A stretch of DNA of 64,000 bases from Paenibacillus taichungensis (GTDB lineage: Bacteria > Bacillota > Bacilli > Paenibacillales > Paenibacillaceae). The notes beneath the pieces are model-generated. The model did no database searches. It was not told where the DNA came from and worked only from the letters and a program-made list of their open reading frames with translations. The stretch lies in the NCBI RefSeq assembly GCF_003287275.1, contig NZ_QEVW01000002.1, positions 62,001 to 126,000 of the forward strand. Direction: 5' to 3'. The position numbers and the translations under genes were made by a program. The first letter of the stretch is position 1. Every line of letters starts with the position of its first letter. Positions 53,809 to 63,920 of the stretch are shown here, one piece after another.

Positions 53809-55767
53809 TTATTCCAAAGCTAATTCTTCCCACTCTTCATAAGCCTTGGCGAGTTGAAGCTTGTGATCCTCCGCTTTTTCCTGGAGTTCTTGCAGCTTCA
53901 TGTAGTCCTGATAAATTTCAGGCAGGGCCATCTGAGCCTCAAGCTCCGTAATCTCCGTTTCCAGCTTCGCAATTTGTTGTTCCAGAGCTTCCTGCTTGCG
54001 CTGGCGATTACGCTCTTCGCGCTTGGCCTGTTTGTCCGCTTCGAATGAAGCGGCTCCGGATTTTTCGGTTGCGGATAGGGCTGGATCAGATTTGGCCGAG
54101 TTTTTGGAAGAGGCAAGGCGTGCTTCAGCCGCTTCGCGAGCGATATCTTCAAGCTCCTGTTTCTTCTCCACATAGTCATCATAATTGCCCAGGTAATGTT
54201 CTGTTCCACCCGGATGCAGTTCAACAATGCGCTCAGCCATTTTATTGAGGAAATACCGGTCATGCGAGATGAACAGCAATGTGCCTTCATAGTCCATCAG
54301 TGCCGCTTCAAGTACTTCTTTGGCGAACAGATCGAGATGGTTCGTAGGTTCGTCCAGAATGAGCATATTGGCTTCCTTGAGCATGAGCTTGGAGAGGGAG
54401 ACACGTGCTTTTTCTCCACCGCTGAGCGATGAGATTTTTTTGAGTACATCATCTCCACTGAACAGGAAGTTGCCCAGCACCGTACGAATCCGTGCTTCCT
54501 CCATGCCTGGATAGGCGCTCCACAGCTCTTCCAAAACCGTATTGGAAGGATTAAGCCCGGTCTGTTCCTGATCGTAATAGCCAATCTGCACCTTGGTACC
54601 CCATTGGATCTCACCGCTTACAGGACGCAAACTTCCGGTGAGGCATTTCAGCAATGTGGATTTACCTATACCGTTTGGACCGATCAAAGCAACCGTTTCC
54701 CCGCGTCTTAGATCAAAAGACACATTGCGGAACAACGGAGAAGCCTCATCGTAGGCAACGGAAAGCTGATCCACACGGAGCACTTCCTTGCCGGACATGA
54801 CAGCCGTTTCAAAAGAGAAATGAGCTTTCTTCAGATCTCCCATCGGTTTGTCGAGCCGTTCCATTTTATCGAGAGCCTTGCGGCGGCTCTGTGCTCGTTT
54901 GGTCGTTGAAGCTCGCACGATATTTTTCTGAACGAAGTCCTCCATTTTGGAGATTTCATCCTGTTGTTTCTCGTATTGCTTCATCTGGCTTTCGTACTCG
55001 GCAGCTTTCAGTTCCATGTACCGGCTGTAATTGCCCGTATATTTTTTGGAGCGGTGTCTTTCGATCTCCACGATGGTTGTTACAAGCCGGTCAAGGAAAT
55101 ACCGGTCATGGGATACAACCAGCAGGGCGCCGGAATAACCTCTGAGGTAATCTTCCAGCCACGTGAGGGTGGCGATGTCGAGATAGTTGGTAGGCTCGTC
55201 CAGCATAAGTAGGTCAGGTGCTTGAAGCAAAATGCGAGCAAGTGCAAGACGTGTCTTTTGCCCGCCGCTCAGTGTGGCAATCTGGGTATCTGGTGAAAAT
55301 TCACCGAAGCCCATCCCGTGCAGTACACTGCGAATACGGGTCTCCATCTCATAACCGCCATGATCCTTGAACCAGTCTGAGCGTTTGGCATAACGTTCAA
55401 GCAGATCTGCGTATTTTTTTTCATCTTCCATCTGCGCGGGGTCGGCAATATCCTGTTCCATCTGACGCAAATCCGCTTCAGCCTGAGTCAGATGGGCGAA
55501 TACGTTCATCATTTCTTCCCATATGGAGCGATCGGATTGCAGTCCGCTGTTCTGGGCGAGGTAACCAAGCGTTGTTTCCTTGGATTTGAAAATCTGCCCT
55601 CCATCGTAGGACATTTCCCCAGCTACGATTTTGAGCAAAGTGGATTTTCCTGCGCCGTTAACACCAACGAGGCCAATGCGCTCGCGTTCTAATATTTGTA
55701 AGTTCACGCCGTCCAGGATTGGATCGACACCAAAACGTTTGATAATTCCGGATACTTGCAGCAGCAT
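53809..55767 (-). CDS. ABC-F family ATPase (YdiF-like)
   Basis: A 652-residue protein with two ABC domains and no membrane helix. Walker A motifs are GVNGAGKST and GPNGIGKST; signatures are LSGGQKTRLALARIL and LSGGEKARVSLSKLM; Walker B motifs are LLMLDEPTNYLD and MLILDEPTNHLD. The interdomain linker (about 245-310) is the charged helix that reaches into the ribosome in this family. A C-terminal coiled coil (about 545-650) is rich in Glu and Lys. ABC-F proteins act on stalled ribosomes. The start at 55767 has GGAGGAAC upstream. Position after tsaD matches ydiF of B. subtilis, but it is inverted here. Confidence 0.92.
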   Translation of the reverse strand: MLLQVSGIIKRFGVDPILDGVNLQILERERIGLVGVNGAGKSTLLKIVAGEMSYDGGQIFKSKETTLGYLAQNSGLQSDRSIWEEMMNVFAHLTQAEADLRQMEQDIADPAQMEDEKKYADLLERYAKRSDWFKDHGGYEMETRIRSVLHGMGFGEFSPDTQIATLSGGQKTRLALARILLQAPDLLMLDEPTNYLDIATLTWLEDYLRGYSGALLVVSHDRYFLDRLVTTIVEIERHRSKKYTGNYSRYMELKAAEYESQMKQYEKQQDEISKMEDFVQKNIVRASTTKRAQSRRKALDKMERLDKPMGDLKKAHFSFETAVMSGKEVLRVDQLSVAYDEASPLFRNVSFDLRRGETVALIGPNGIGKSTLLKCLTGSLRPVSGEIQWGTKVQIGYYDQEQTGLNPSNTVLEELWSAYPGMEEARIRTVLGNFLFSGDDVLKKISSLSGGEKARVSLSKLMLKEANMLILDEPTNHLDLFAKEVLEAALMDYEGTLLFISHDRYFLNKMAERIVELHPGGTEHYLGNYDDYVEKKQELEDIAREAAEARLASSKNSAKSDPALSATEKSGAASFEADKQAKREERNRQRKQEALEQQIAKLETEITELEAQMALPEIYQDYMKLQELQEKAEDHKLQLAKAYEEWEELALE

Positions 55768-56045
55768 AAAATTAAGTTCCTCCATAGGTCCAGTTCTTGA
55801 TATGACAACTATATCCCAGTTTACATGAAATACAGAGCAAATGCACCGATTAGGAGTGCCTGGGGCGTGTAGTCTTTTTGGTCAATCAATGATAAACTGA
55901 AAGAAGGCATGTTAATACATGAGGATTTTGCAGAAAATGAATCATTTTAACGATTCCAACACGATGACAACTGGTGCATAACATATAAATGGTTTTAATT
56001 GAGAGCTAGTTTACCTTCCCGATCAACAGGAGGTTATTCAAGGAC

Positions 56046-56684
56046 ATGCAGGATCATACGGAACAGAAAATCCGTCTTCGTTCCAAGCTGAGACAGAGCC
56101 GGGATCTGATGGATGAAAGCATGCGTCAGCAGGCGATGACTGAGATCAATGATGTGACGAAGCGGGAGCTGGAGCGCCTTAGACGGGACAAATGGAAGCT
56201 GGGGAACAAGCGGCTTATGATTTTCAGCTATTTGTCTTATGGAAGCGAAGCATCTACGGCTTTTTTATTTGAAGAAGGCTGGGAGCATGGAGATCGGATG
56301 CTCGCACCGAAAGTGCTGACAAATCCGGCTCGCATGGAGTTGCGGCGTGTCATGGGTGAGCAGGATATTCAGCCGGGAATATGGGGGATACCTGAACCCA
56401 AGGAGTCCTGTGAAGTGCTGCAACCTGATCACTGGCCGGATATTGATCTTGTCATCGTACCGGGGCTGGGCTATGACCTTCAAGGAGGACGCATTGGTTA
56501 TGGCGGCGGTTATTATGATCGCTTTGCCGAGACACTTGCAGCGCAATGTGCGATGACGGACAAAAGACCACGGATGGCTGCATTGGTATTGCCAGGCCAG
56601 CTTCAGGATGAAATTCCGATGGACCCGCTTGATCTGCGGATGGATCTGTTGATAACAACCGAAGGTATATTACATATCGAATAA
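56046..56684 (+). CDS. 5-formyltetrahydrofolate cyclo-ligase family protein
   Basis: A 212-residue enzyme. The N-terminal KIRLRSKLRQSRD segment is basic, and the conserved C-terminal block is VPGLGYDLQGGRIGYGGGYYDRF, which binds ATP and substrate. It converts 5-formyl-THF to 5,10-methenyl-THF in the one-carbon pool. ATG 56046 follows aggagg by about ten bases. It starts a unit with moaC and mogA/moaB. Confidence 0.9.
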   Translation: MQDHTEQKIRLRSKLRQSRDLMDESMRQQAMTEINDVTKRELERLRRDKWKLGNKRLMIFSYLSYGSEASTAFLFEEGWEHGDRMLAPKVLTNPARMELRRVMGEQDIQPGIWGIPEPKESCEVLQPDHWPDIDLVIVPGLGYDLQGGRIGYGGGYYDRFAETLAAQCAMTDKRPRMAALVLPGQLQDEIPMDPLDLRMDLLITTEGILHIE

Positions 56685-56699
56685 AGGGTTGTGATGTGA

Positions 56700-57203
56700 T
56701 TGAATTCAGAAACGAATAGCGACCAGGCTTCCGGCAGTAAACTGACTCATTTTAATGAACAGGGACGAGCCCGGATGGTTGACATCTCGGGTAAGGAAAG
56801 TACCGTTCGTACAGCTGTTGCGGTATCCAAAGTGACGATGAATCCGGCTACGCTTGAAGCGATTCGGGAGGGCCGCATCGGCAAAGGTGACGTTCTGGCT
56901 GTGGCCCAAATTGCGGGTATTCAGGGCGCCAAGAAAACATCGGACTGGATTCCGATGTGCCATCCATTGGCATTAACGGGTGTGGATATCCGTTTTCATG
57001 ATAATGGTGTGGATGAATTGCAGATTGAAGTTACGGTCAAAACCGAAGGAAAGACAGGTGTCGAGATGGAGGCGCTCACGGCGGCGTCGGCAGCGGCACT
57101 GACGATCTATGACATGTGTAAAGCCATGCAAAAAGATATGATTATCGGTCCAACCATGCTTAATTCCAAAAGTGGTGGCAAAAACGGCGATTTCAGCCGA
57201 TAA
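56700..57203 (+). CDS. moaC: Cyclic pyranopterin monophosphate synthase MoaC
   Basis: A 167-residue MoaC with an N-terminal extension of about 15 residues before [19 protein letters not shown]. The conserved [18 protein letters not shown] and [14 protein letters not shown] blocks are present. It acts with MoaA in the first step of molybdopterin synthesis. It starts with TTG 56700, with only a weak RBS (GGTTGTGATG). It lies 15 bases after the cyclo-ligase gene. Confidence 0.95.
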   Translation: MNSETNSDQASGSKLTHFNEQGRARMVDISGKESTVRTAVAVSKVTMNPATLEAIREGRIGKGDVLAVAQIAGIQGAKKTSDWIPMCHPLALTGVDIRFHDNGVDELQIEVTVKTEGKTGVEMEALTAASAAALTIYDMCKAMQKDMIIGPTMLNSKSGGKNGDFSR

Positions 57204-57240
57204 GGGACATTTATTTTCATAGAGGAGAAGGGTGATCTTT

Positions 57241-57726
57241 ATGGTGTGGAGAACAGCAATCCTGACAGCCAGCGACAAAGGGGCCCGCGGGGAACGTGAG
57301 GATACGAGTGCCCAAGTGATCCGGGAACTTGTGGAAGAAGAACTGGGTGGGGAAATCGTGGAGTACCGCATCGTTCCGGATGAACCCGATGAGATTATTG
57401 CGGCTTTGATTGAAATGACAGATTATTTTCACGCTGATTTGGTATTGACCACTGGAGGTACGGAGCTTGCAATTCGTGATATTACTCCAGAAGCGACAAG
57501 GCGGGTTATTGAACGGGAAGTTCCAGGCATGGCGGAAGCCATGAGATACAGTGTCATGGGCAAGAATCGTTCTGCCATGCTGTTCCGCGGCGTATGCGGC
57601 ATTCGCGGACGTACATTGATTGTCAACCTGCCAGGTACACCGAAGGGTGTGCACGAGCATTTGGCGGCCATTATGGACCAGCTTCCGGAAGCGCTGCTGA
57701 TGGTTACGGGTCAGTTCAAACAATAA
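57241..57726 (+). CDS. MogA/MoaB family molybdenum cofactor protein
   Basis: A 161-residue protein with the MoCF fold: ILTASDKGARGEREDTSAQV, LTTGGTELAIRDITPEATR and LIVNLPGTPKGV. Members adenylylate molybdopterin or assist molybdenum insertion. ATG 57241 is six bases after AAGGGTGAT. It follows moaC, which supports a cofactor role. The MogA and MoaB variants cannot be told apart with confidence from the sequence. Confidence 0.9.
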   Translation: MVWRTAILTASDKGARGEREDTSAQVIRELVEEELGGEIVEYRIVPDEPDEIIAALIEMTDYFHADLVLTTGGTELAIRDITPEATRRVIEREVPGMAEAMRYSVMGKNRSAMLFRGVCGIRGRTLIVNLPGTPKGVHEHLAAIMDQLPEALLMVTGQFKQ

Positions 57727-57809
57727 GTGTGAAACATATAGTGGTGGATGTGAAATCAAGCAGGGAAAATGATTGGATGTCGAGGTCTCTTTTGTGAATA
57801 ATATGGGTT

Positions 57810-57825
57810 ATGTAAGTGGTTACAT
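57810..57825. promoter_or_regulatory. Inverted repeat upstream of tatA
   Basis: ATGTAA (57810-57815) and TTACAT (57820-57825) form a perfect 6-bp dyad with a 4-bp spacer, about 100 bp before the tatA start. It may be an operator; the binder is unknown. Confidence 0.3.
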
Positions 57826-57927
57826 CTATGGTATGATTGACATAATTCAAAATGAAGCAAAGACATCCATGAGCCTAAGGCCAAGCGTGTGCATCTTTGA
57901 AGCTTGAAACGAGGAGGAATAATATCC

Positions 57928-58176
57928 ATGTTTAGTTCCATTGGACCAACAGGTTTTATTTTGCTGGCCGTTATCGCGTTGCTTTTGTTTGGACCCAACA
58001 AGCTTCCGGAATTGGGGCGGGCAGTCGGCCGCACTTTCCGTGAATTCAAAGAAGGCGCACGTGAGATTATTTCGGATGATGATTCATCCAGTCGCAAGGA
58101 GCAGGAAAAGGCGAAGCCGCTGGCATCTGAGACTGCATCTGCAGACAAGCCTGAGGATAAACGCCTGCCGGAATAA
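57928..58176 (+). CDS. tatA: Twin-arginine translocase subunit TatA
   Basis: An 82-residue protein. One membrane helix (about 6-22: GFILLAVIALLLFGPNKLPE) is followed by the amphipathic LGRAVGRTFREFKEGAREI helix and an acidic, disordered tail. FGPNKLPELGRAVG is the TatA signature. ATG 57928 follows gaggagg. It forms the membrane-thinning pore of the twin-arginine pathway with TatC. It is followed by a hairpin and then tatC. Confidence 0.94.
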   Translation: MFSSIGPTGFILLAVIALLLFGPNKLPELGRAVGRTFREFKEGAREIISDDDSSSRKEQEKAKPLASETASADKPEDKRLPE

Positions 58177-58200
58177 CTTTGACGGCAATGAAAGAGAAAT

Positions 58201-58229
58201 CCCTTCCTGCCGGAAGGGTTTTGTATTTT
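58201..58229 (+). terminator. Weak terminator/attenuator between tatA and tatC
   Basis: CCCTTCC and GGAAGGG form a 7-bp stem around tgcc, followed by TTTTGTATTTT, between two co-directional genes. Partial stopping here would give more TatA than TatC, matching the known excess of TatA in the complex. Confidence 0.65.
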
Positions 58230-58254
58230 AAGCTGGCAACAATGGGGGGCAGGC

Positions 58255-59037
58255 ATGACGCAGCAGAAGGAAGAAATGACGCTTACAGAACATTTGAGTG
58301 AGCTGCGCAAGCGGTTGATTTATGTGTTGAGTATTTTTATTTTGGGGCTGGTGGCAGGGTTTCTGGTGGCGGATCCGGTGTATCAATATCTGACGAAGGC
58401 AGAGACCGCTCAGGGGTTTGTGCTGCATGCATTCTCGTTCTGGGACGGGATTGGCATCTACATGAAGATTGCCGGACTGTTCTCGCTGGTCATTACGCTG
58501 CCGTTTACGGTGTTTCAGCTCTGGAAGTTTGTCAGTCCAGGTCTGCGCCCACGTGAGCGGAAAGCCACGCTGAAGTATGTACCTTATGTATTTCTGTTAT
58601 TTCTGATCGGGTTAGCTTTCTCGTACTACGTTGTTTTCCCGATGGCACTTTCTTTTACTTCATCGATTACGGAAAAAATGGGGCTTGTCGAAACCTACGG
58701 AATGAAGCAGTATTTCAGTTTTTTGTTTGGCATTGTACTGCCGGTATCCCTGTTGTTCGAACTTCCGTTAATCATTATGTTCCTGACAGGACTGCGGATA
58801 TTGAATCCCATCCGGCTTCGCAAAATGCGCAGAGTCGCTTATTTTGTCCTGATTTTCATTGCGGTTGTGGTCACACCACCTGACTTTATTTCCGATTTTC
58901 TTGTGATGATTCCCTTGTTACTGTTATATGAGATTAGTGTGTTTCTGTCTGGCTTTGTGTATCGCAAACAGCTTGCAGCTGATGCAGAGGCTGAATCCCG
59001 TTACATCCGTGCCGAGGATAAGCAGAGCGCAGTATAA
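58255..59037 (+). CDS. tatC: Twin-arginine translocase subunit TatC
   Basis: A 260-residue protein with six membrane helices. The N-terminal HLSELRKRLIYVL motif that binds the twin-arginine signal, the FQLWKFVSPGLRPRERK loop and VTPPDFISDFLVMIPLLLLYEI are all present. ATG 58255 has a G-rich site upstream. It recognises folded substrates bearing twin-arginine signal peptides. Confidence 0.95.
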   Translation: MTQQKEEMTLTEHLSELRKRLIYVLSIFILGLVAGFLVADPVYQYLTKAETAQGFVLHAFSFWDGIGIYMKIAGLFSLVITLPFTVFQLWKFVSPGLRPRERKATLKYVPYVFLLFLIGLAFSYYVVFPMALSFTSSITEKMGLVETYGMKQYFSFLFGIVLPVSLLFELPLIIMFLTGLRILNPIRLRKMRRVAYFVLIFIAVVVTPPDFISDFLVMIPLLLLYEISVFLSGFVYRKQLAADAEAESRYIRAEDKQSAV

Positions 59038-59365
59038 CAAGAAAGGTATCATAGGATTTTTGTAACTGTGATAATTTGTATGGTGCCCGTCCCGGGAAAA
59101 GGCGACCAGTCCATACCCGGGATATGAAGGGCCACAACTTTTACAGCTTAAATTCTGACGAACGGGACAAGCAGGCATATTATGTTCAACAATGGATACA
59201 ATGGAAAAGGGCTGCCTGAGAATGGTGCAGGAAGACTTACGGATTCTGTGGAATAAGTTAATAAGGTATTACGGCATTACGGCATTTACGCAGGCCAATC
59301 GGGAGTTTTTTGGCTGGGTTGGTGTAAATACAACGTAAAATCTCGCAGGAATTCATGAAAAGGAC
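59038..59365. other. Gap between tatC and groES
   Basis: No gene is supported. TCCCGGG (59090-59096) and CCCGGGA (59116-59122) can pair across 19 bases. A direct ATTACGGC repeat lies at 59268-59283. Genes that occupy the equivalent gap in B. subtilis (ydiK, ydiL) are absent. Confidence 0.4.
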
Positions 59366-59433
59366 TTGAAATCATGCTTCAAGTTGAAGTATCATAAAGT
59401 TGGTTGTTAGCACTGAACACTGTCGAGTGCTAA
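59366..59433 (+). promoter_or_regulatory. groESL promoter with CIRCE element
   Basis: TTGAAA (59366-59371) and TATCAT (59390-59395) are 18 bp apart. The CIRCE inverted repeat TTAGCACTg-N9-GAGTGCTAA follows at 59407-59433; its left arm has one mismatch (G for the final C). HrcA binding here would repress groESL in the absence of heat shock. Confidence 0.9.
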
Positions 59434-59492
59434 TACATATGGCTACAACCTACAATGTAACGTTATATAATTTCAAAAGGAGGCTATTTTTC

Positions 59493-59774
59493 ATGATCAG
59501 ACCTTTAGGTGAACGCGTATTGGTAGAACCACTGGAGCAAGAGCAAACAACTTCTTTCGGGATCGTACTGCCGGACTCCGCTAAAGAAAAACCGCAAGAG
59601 GGTAAAATTATTGCTGTTGGCGCTGGAGTATTGAAAGACGGAGTACGTGTAGCTCTGGAAGTGAAAGAAGGAGATCGCGTTATTTTCTCCAAATATGCCG
59701 GTACAGAAATCAAGTTCGAAGGTAAAGAATATTTGATTATGAAAGAAAGCGATATTCACGCGATTCTCGACTAA
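59493..59774 (+). CDS. groES: Co-chaperonin GroES
   Basis: A 93-residue GroES of normal length. It starts [13 protein letters not shown], has the mobile loop around [20 protein letters not shown] and the conserved [23 protein letters not shown] 59493 is nine bases after AAAGGAGG. It caps the GroEL ring. It is co-transcribed with groEL behind the CIRCE element. Confidence 0.97.
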   Translation: MIRPLGERVLVEPLEQEQTTSFGIVLPDSAKEKPQEGKIIAVGAGVLKDGVRVALEVKEGDRVIFSKYAGTEIKFEGKEYLIMKESDIHAILD

Positions 59775-59832
59775 TTCAAATTTAATCGGTTAACCGAACC
59801 ATATAGCAACACCATTTTACACAATATACTAG

Positions 59833-61479
<1,647 letters not shown>

Positions 61480-61514
61480 TAAAAGGTCTAAAAACCTTTT
61501 AATGCCGATAGATG

Positions 61515-61542
61515 AAAGGCTCCCGAAAGGGAGCCTTTTTTT
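61515..61542 (+). terminator. Terminator after groEL
   Basis: AGGCTCCC-gaaa-GGGAGCCT is followed by seven or more T residues. A smaller AAAAGG/CCTTTT hairpin precedes it at about 61482-61500. Confidence 0.92.
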
Positions 61543-61595
61543 ATTAATTAGATAGGGTGCTTTGGATTTATGTTTTAACTGAGGGAGGAAATCAT

Positions 61596-61832
61596 TTGAG
61601 AAAGAGTACAAAGTGGACATTGTGGATTCTAGGCTTGATGCTCGCTGCAATTTTCATCAACTTCTATATGAATCTATATAGCTTCGCTTATGCGCTGATT
61701 ACCGTGCTTTTACTCGTATTTATGGGGTGGGGATTCTTAGCCAAGCTAAAGAACGACGTTCGTCAGCATGAAGATCACCATAGAAGAGAGCATCAATCTG
61801 CTATCAATGACATCGATCAATACAACAGGTAA
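61596..61832 (+). CDS. Small membrane protein of unknown function (78 aa)
   Basis: It starts with TTG 61596, six bases after GGGAGGAA. Two hydrophobic helices (about 7-25 and 28-46) are followed by a charged His/Glu/Arg-rich cytoplasmic tail (KLKNDVRQHEDHHRREHQ). It sits between the groEL terminator and another terminator, so it is a monocistronic unit. I do not recognise the family; the hydrophobic pair and charged tail are the only visible features. Confidence 0.65.
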   Translation: MRKSTKWTLWILGLMLAAIFINFYMNLYSFAYALITVLLLVFMGWGFLAKLKNDVRQHEDHHRREHQSAINDIDQYNR

Positions 61833-61883
61833 TAAAGGAATAGTATAGAAGATGCGTTACAGGCAAATTAGAATGAACTGATT

Positions 61884-61910
61884 AAAGGCTCCCTTGAGGG
61901 AGTCTTTTTT
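61884..61910 (+). terminator. Terminator after the 78-aa gene
   Basis: AGGCTCCC-ttga-GGGAGTCT is followed by TTTTT. The stem resembles the groEL terminator. Confidence 0.85.
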
Positions 61911-61986
61911 AATGTTGATGTTTTTGAAAAAAAAGTAGTGATGTTCTCTTCTATTGCTAAATAGATAGTTGTTAAGTAAAATAAAC

Positions 61987-62006
61987 ATATGAACAAGTGC
62001 TCATAT
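61987..62006. promoter_or_regulatory. ArsR/SmtB-type palindrome upstream of CzcO-like gene
   Basis: ATATGAACA-ag-TGCTCATAT is an 8-of-9 inverted repeat with a 2-bp centre, the layout of operators bound by ArsR/SmtB metal sensors such as CzrA. It ends 33 bp before the start codon. Confidence 0.55.
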
Positions 62007-62039
62007 ATTTATACATAAGCGATATTGGAGATGATACAT

Positions 62040-63083
62040 ATGTATGATGTATTGGTTATCGGAGCTGGGCAAGCAGGCTTGGCAGCAGGTTACTATCTTC
62101 AGAGGTCGGGGTTAACCTTCTTAATCGTTGACAATGTCTCATCTGTCGGGGAATCTTGGCGTAAACGGTACGATTCCTTGCGTCTTTTTACCCCACGAAT
62201 GTATGACGGATTACCCGGAATGTCTCTTATTGGAAATGAAAACAGCCTGCCAAGCAAAGATGAAATTGCAGATTATCTTGAAAGTTACGCCAAACAAATG
62301 CATCTTCCTATAAGATTAAACTGTTTAATCACTCGTCTCTCGAAGCAAGATGAGGTGTACTATGCTGAAACTAATGATGGAATAATTGAAGCGCGCAATA
62401 TTATCGTTGCCACAGGACCTTTCCAAACCAAGAATGTTCCTCATTTTGCGAAATCATTATCCGAGAATGTAATTCAGCTTCATTCATCAGAATATAAAAA
62501 TATCTCTCAATTGCTTCCTGGAACAACAGTAGTCGTAGGCGGAGGGAATTCAGGTGCCCAAATCGCAGTAGAGTTGGCATCAGATGATAAACAAACCGTA
62601 TACATATCCATAGCTAGAAATATAACCTTTAGGCCGTTGCATATCATGAAACGAAGTATATTCTGGTATTTCGAAAAGCTCGGAGTATTACGTTCAGGTG
62701 CAGATCGCATGGTCGGAAAATGGTTACGAAATCAGCCTGAGTACGTATATGGCTACGAGTTAAAAGAGTTAATCACTAAAGGGAAAGTTAACAAGCGTCC
62801 ACGTGCTATAAATGCAAAAGATAACCGCATCCTATATGAGGATGGGAGTGAGGCGCCAATACACAATATTATCTGGGCGACTGGGTTTAAGCGAAATGAT
62901 GGTTGGATTGATATCGCTACTGCTTTTGATTCCCGAGGCGAAATTTTACACGAGGCAGGAGTATCACCGGTTGTTGGACTATACTTTGTAGGGCTGCCTT
63001 GGCAAACATCACGAGGTTCAGCACTGTTGGGATGGGTTAAATACGATGCTCAGAAGATCGTTAATCATGTGATTCAAAGGTAA
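62040..63083 (+). CDS. Flavin-containing monooxygenase-like protein, CzcO-like
   Basis: A 347-residue flavoprotein. The FAD-binding start is LVIGAGQAGLAAGYYLQRSG, a second NAD(P)-binding motif VVGGGNSGAQIAVEL lies near residue 168, and the IIWATGF motif near 285 is typical of FMO/thioredoxin reductase-like proteins. Length and motifs fit B. subtilis CzcO (TrkA), encoded with the cation exporter CzcD. Here no czcD gene is adjacent. The start at 62040 is set by GGAG nine bases upstream. An ArsR-type palindrome before it suggests metal-responsive control. Its reaction is not known. Confidence 0.8.
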   Translation: MYDVLVIGAGQAGLAAGYYLQRSGLTFLIVDNVSSVGESWRKRYDSLRLFTPRMYDGLPGMSLIGNENSLPSKDEIADYLESYAKQMHLPIRLNCLITRLSKQDEVYYAETNDGIIEARNIIVATGPFQTKNVPHFAKSLSENVIQLHSSEYKNISQLLPGTTVVVGGGNSGAQIAVELASDDKQTVYISIARNITFRPLHIMKRSIFWYFEKLGVLRSGADRMVGKWLRNQPEYVYGYELKELITKGKVNKRPRAINAKDNRILYEDGSEAPIHNIIWATGFKRNDGWIDIATAFDSRGEILHEAGVSPVVGLYFVGLPWQTSRGSALLGWVKYDAQKIVNHVIQR

Positions 63084-63160
63084 GACACATCATTGAGTAT
63101 CTCTCGCATTATGGAGGTGTTCATTATTACTGAACGATCTAAACAGTACATATCACATGT

Positions 63161-63192
63161 TAGGCCGTTCCTTCATGGAGCGGCCTCTTTAC
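63161..63192 (+). terminator. Terminator after CzcO-like gene
   Basis: AGGCCG-t-TCC pairs with GGA-g-CGGCCT around ttcat, followed by CTTT. The T-run is weak. Confidence 0.6.
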
Positions 63193-63203
63193 ACATTGGG
63201 GTC

Positions 63204-63920
63204 TTATTTCGCAACAGTTATTTCAAAAGTAGAGTGTTCATGGTCCTGTACGCTGAAGCGATATTCAAATCCATTTCGAACCGTCGCTCCATCAAATTCA
63301 CTCTGGCTTACATTGCGATCCAATATACCGATATCCTGAATCACGTTTTGCGCATCATTATATGTGTACTCATTATTGGTTGTCAGAATAAGTGCAGCGA
63401 TAGCCGTCAAAAAGATTCCACCCGTTGGTTCGCTGACGTCACCAGTCCCGTACAACCTGACTTCCTGCACTTTTTGATCCAAATTTAATGTACCAACCAA
63501 TCGTAATTCATCATTGAATACATACTCAAAAGTGCCGGTTCCCTGCTCGGAAGAGTTTTTCATATTCAAGCGGGTAATACTCAACCCATTCAGTCGGTAT
63601 TTGCCCACGGCGGCATTAAACTTGTTTTTGAATTCCTCTGTTGTAGCAGTGACAGATTCTTGTTTTTCCGTCTGATCTGTCCTGGATGATTGCGGAGGAT
63701 TTGAAGGTAAAGCCAGCATACCATACATGCCTATCGAAGCAATTGCAAAACATGCGGCTGTTAGCGCTAGGTACCTTATCGGTATCCGGTTTTGTTTCCT
63801 CATGGATAAGACCATCAAAACAATAAATACGAAGAAAGCCATAAAGCCTAGGATAAATAGGATTGTAAATAGATACTGCAAATTCTCACCTCGTAATGAA
63901 TCGTTATTTCGTACTTTCAT
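63204..63920 (-). CDS. Membrane protein of unknown function (238 aa)
   Basis: Two N-terminal membrane helices (about 16-38 and 48-70) are followed by a Ser/Gln-rich linker and an extracytoplasmic domain of about 140 residues, with FEYVFNDELRLVGTLNL and YGTGDVSEPTGG and a final short strand. Two starts are possible: ATG 63920 with AAGGAAC upstream (used here), and TTG 63881 with GAGGTGAG. I do not recognise the family. It is convergent with the CzcO-like gene and may be regulated from the 80 bases at the right edge of the window. Confidence 0.7.
   Translation of the reverse strand: MKVRNNDSLRGENLQYLFTILFILGFMAFFVFIVLMVLSMRKQNRIPIRYLALTAACFAIASIGMYGMLALPSNPPQSSRTDQTEKQESVTATTEEFKNKFNAAVGKYRLNGLSITRLNMKNSSEQGTGTFEYVFNDELRLVGTLNLDQKVQEVRLYGTGDVSEPTGGIFLTAIAALILTTNNEYTYNDAQNVIQDIGILDRNVSQSEFDGATVRNGFEYRFSVQDHEHSTFEITVAK

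Noticed and set aside
53652..53951. 99-aa plus-strand frame across the terminator at 53717
   Set aside because: It runs through a bidirectional terminator and into the antisense of the ABC-F gene; no RBS.
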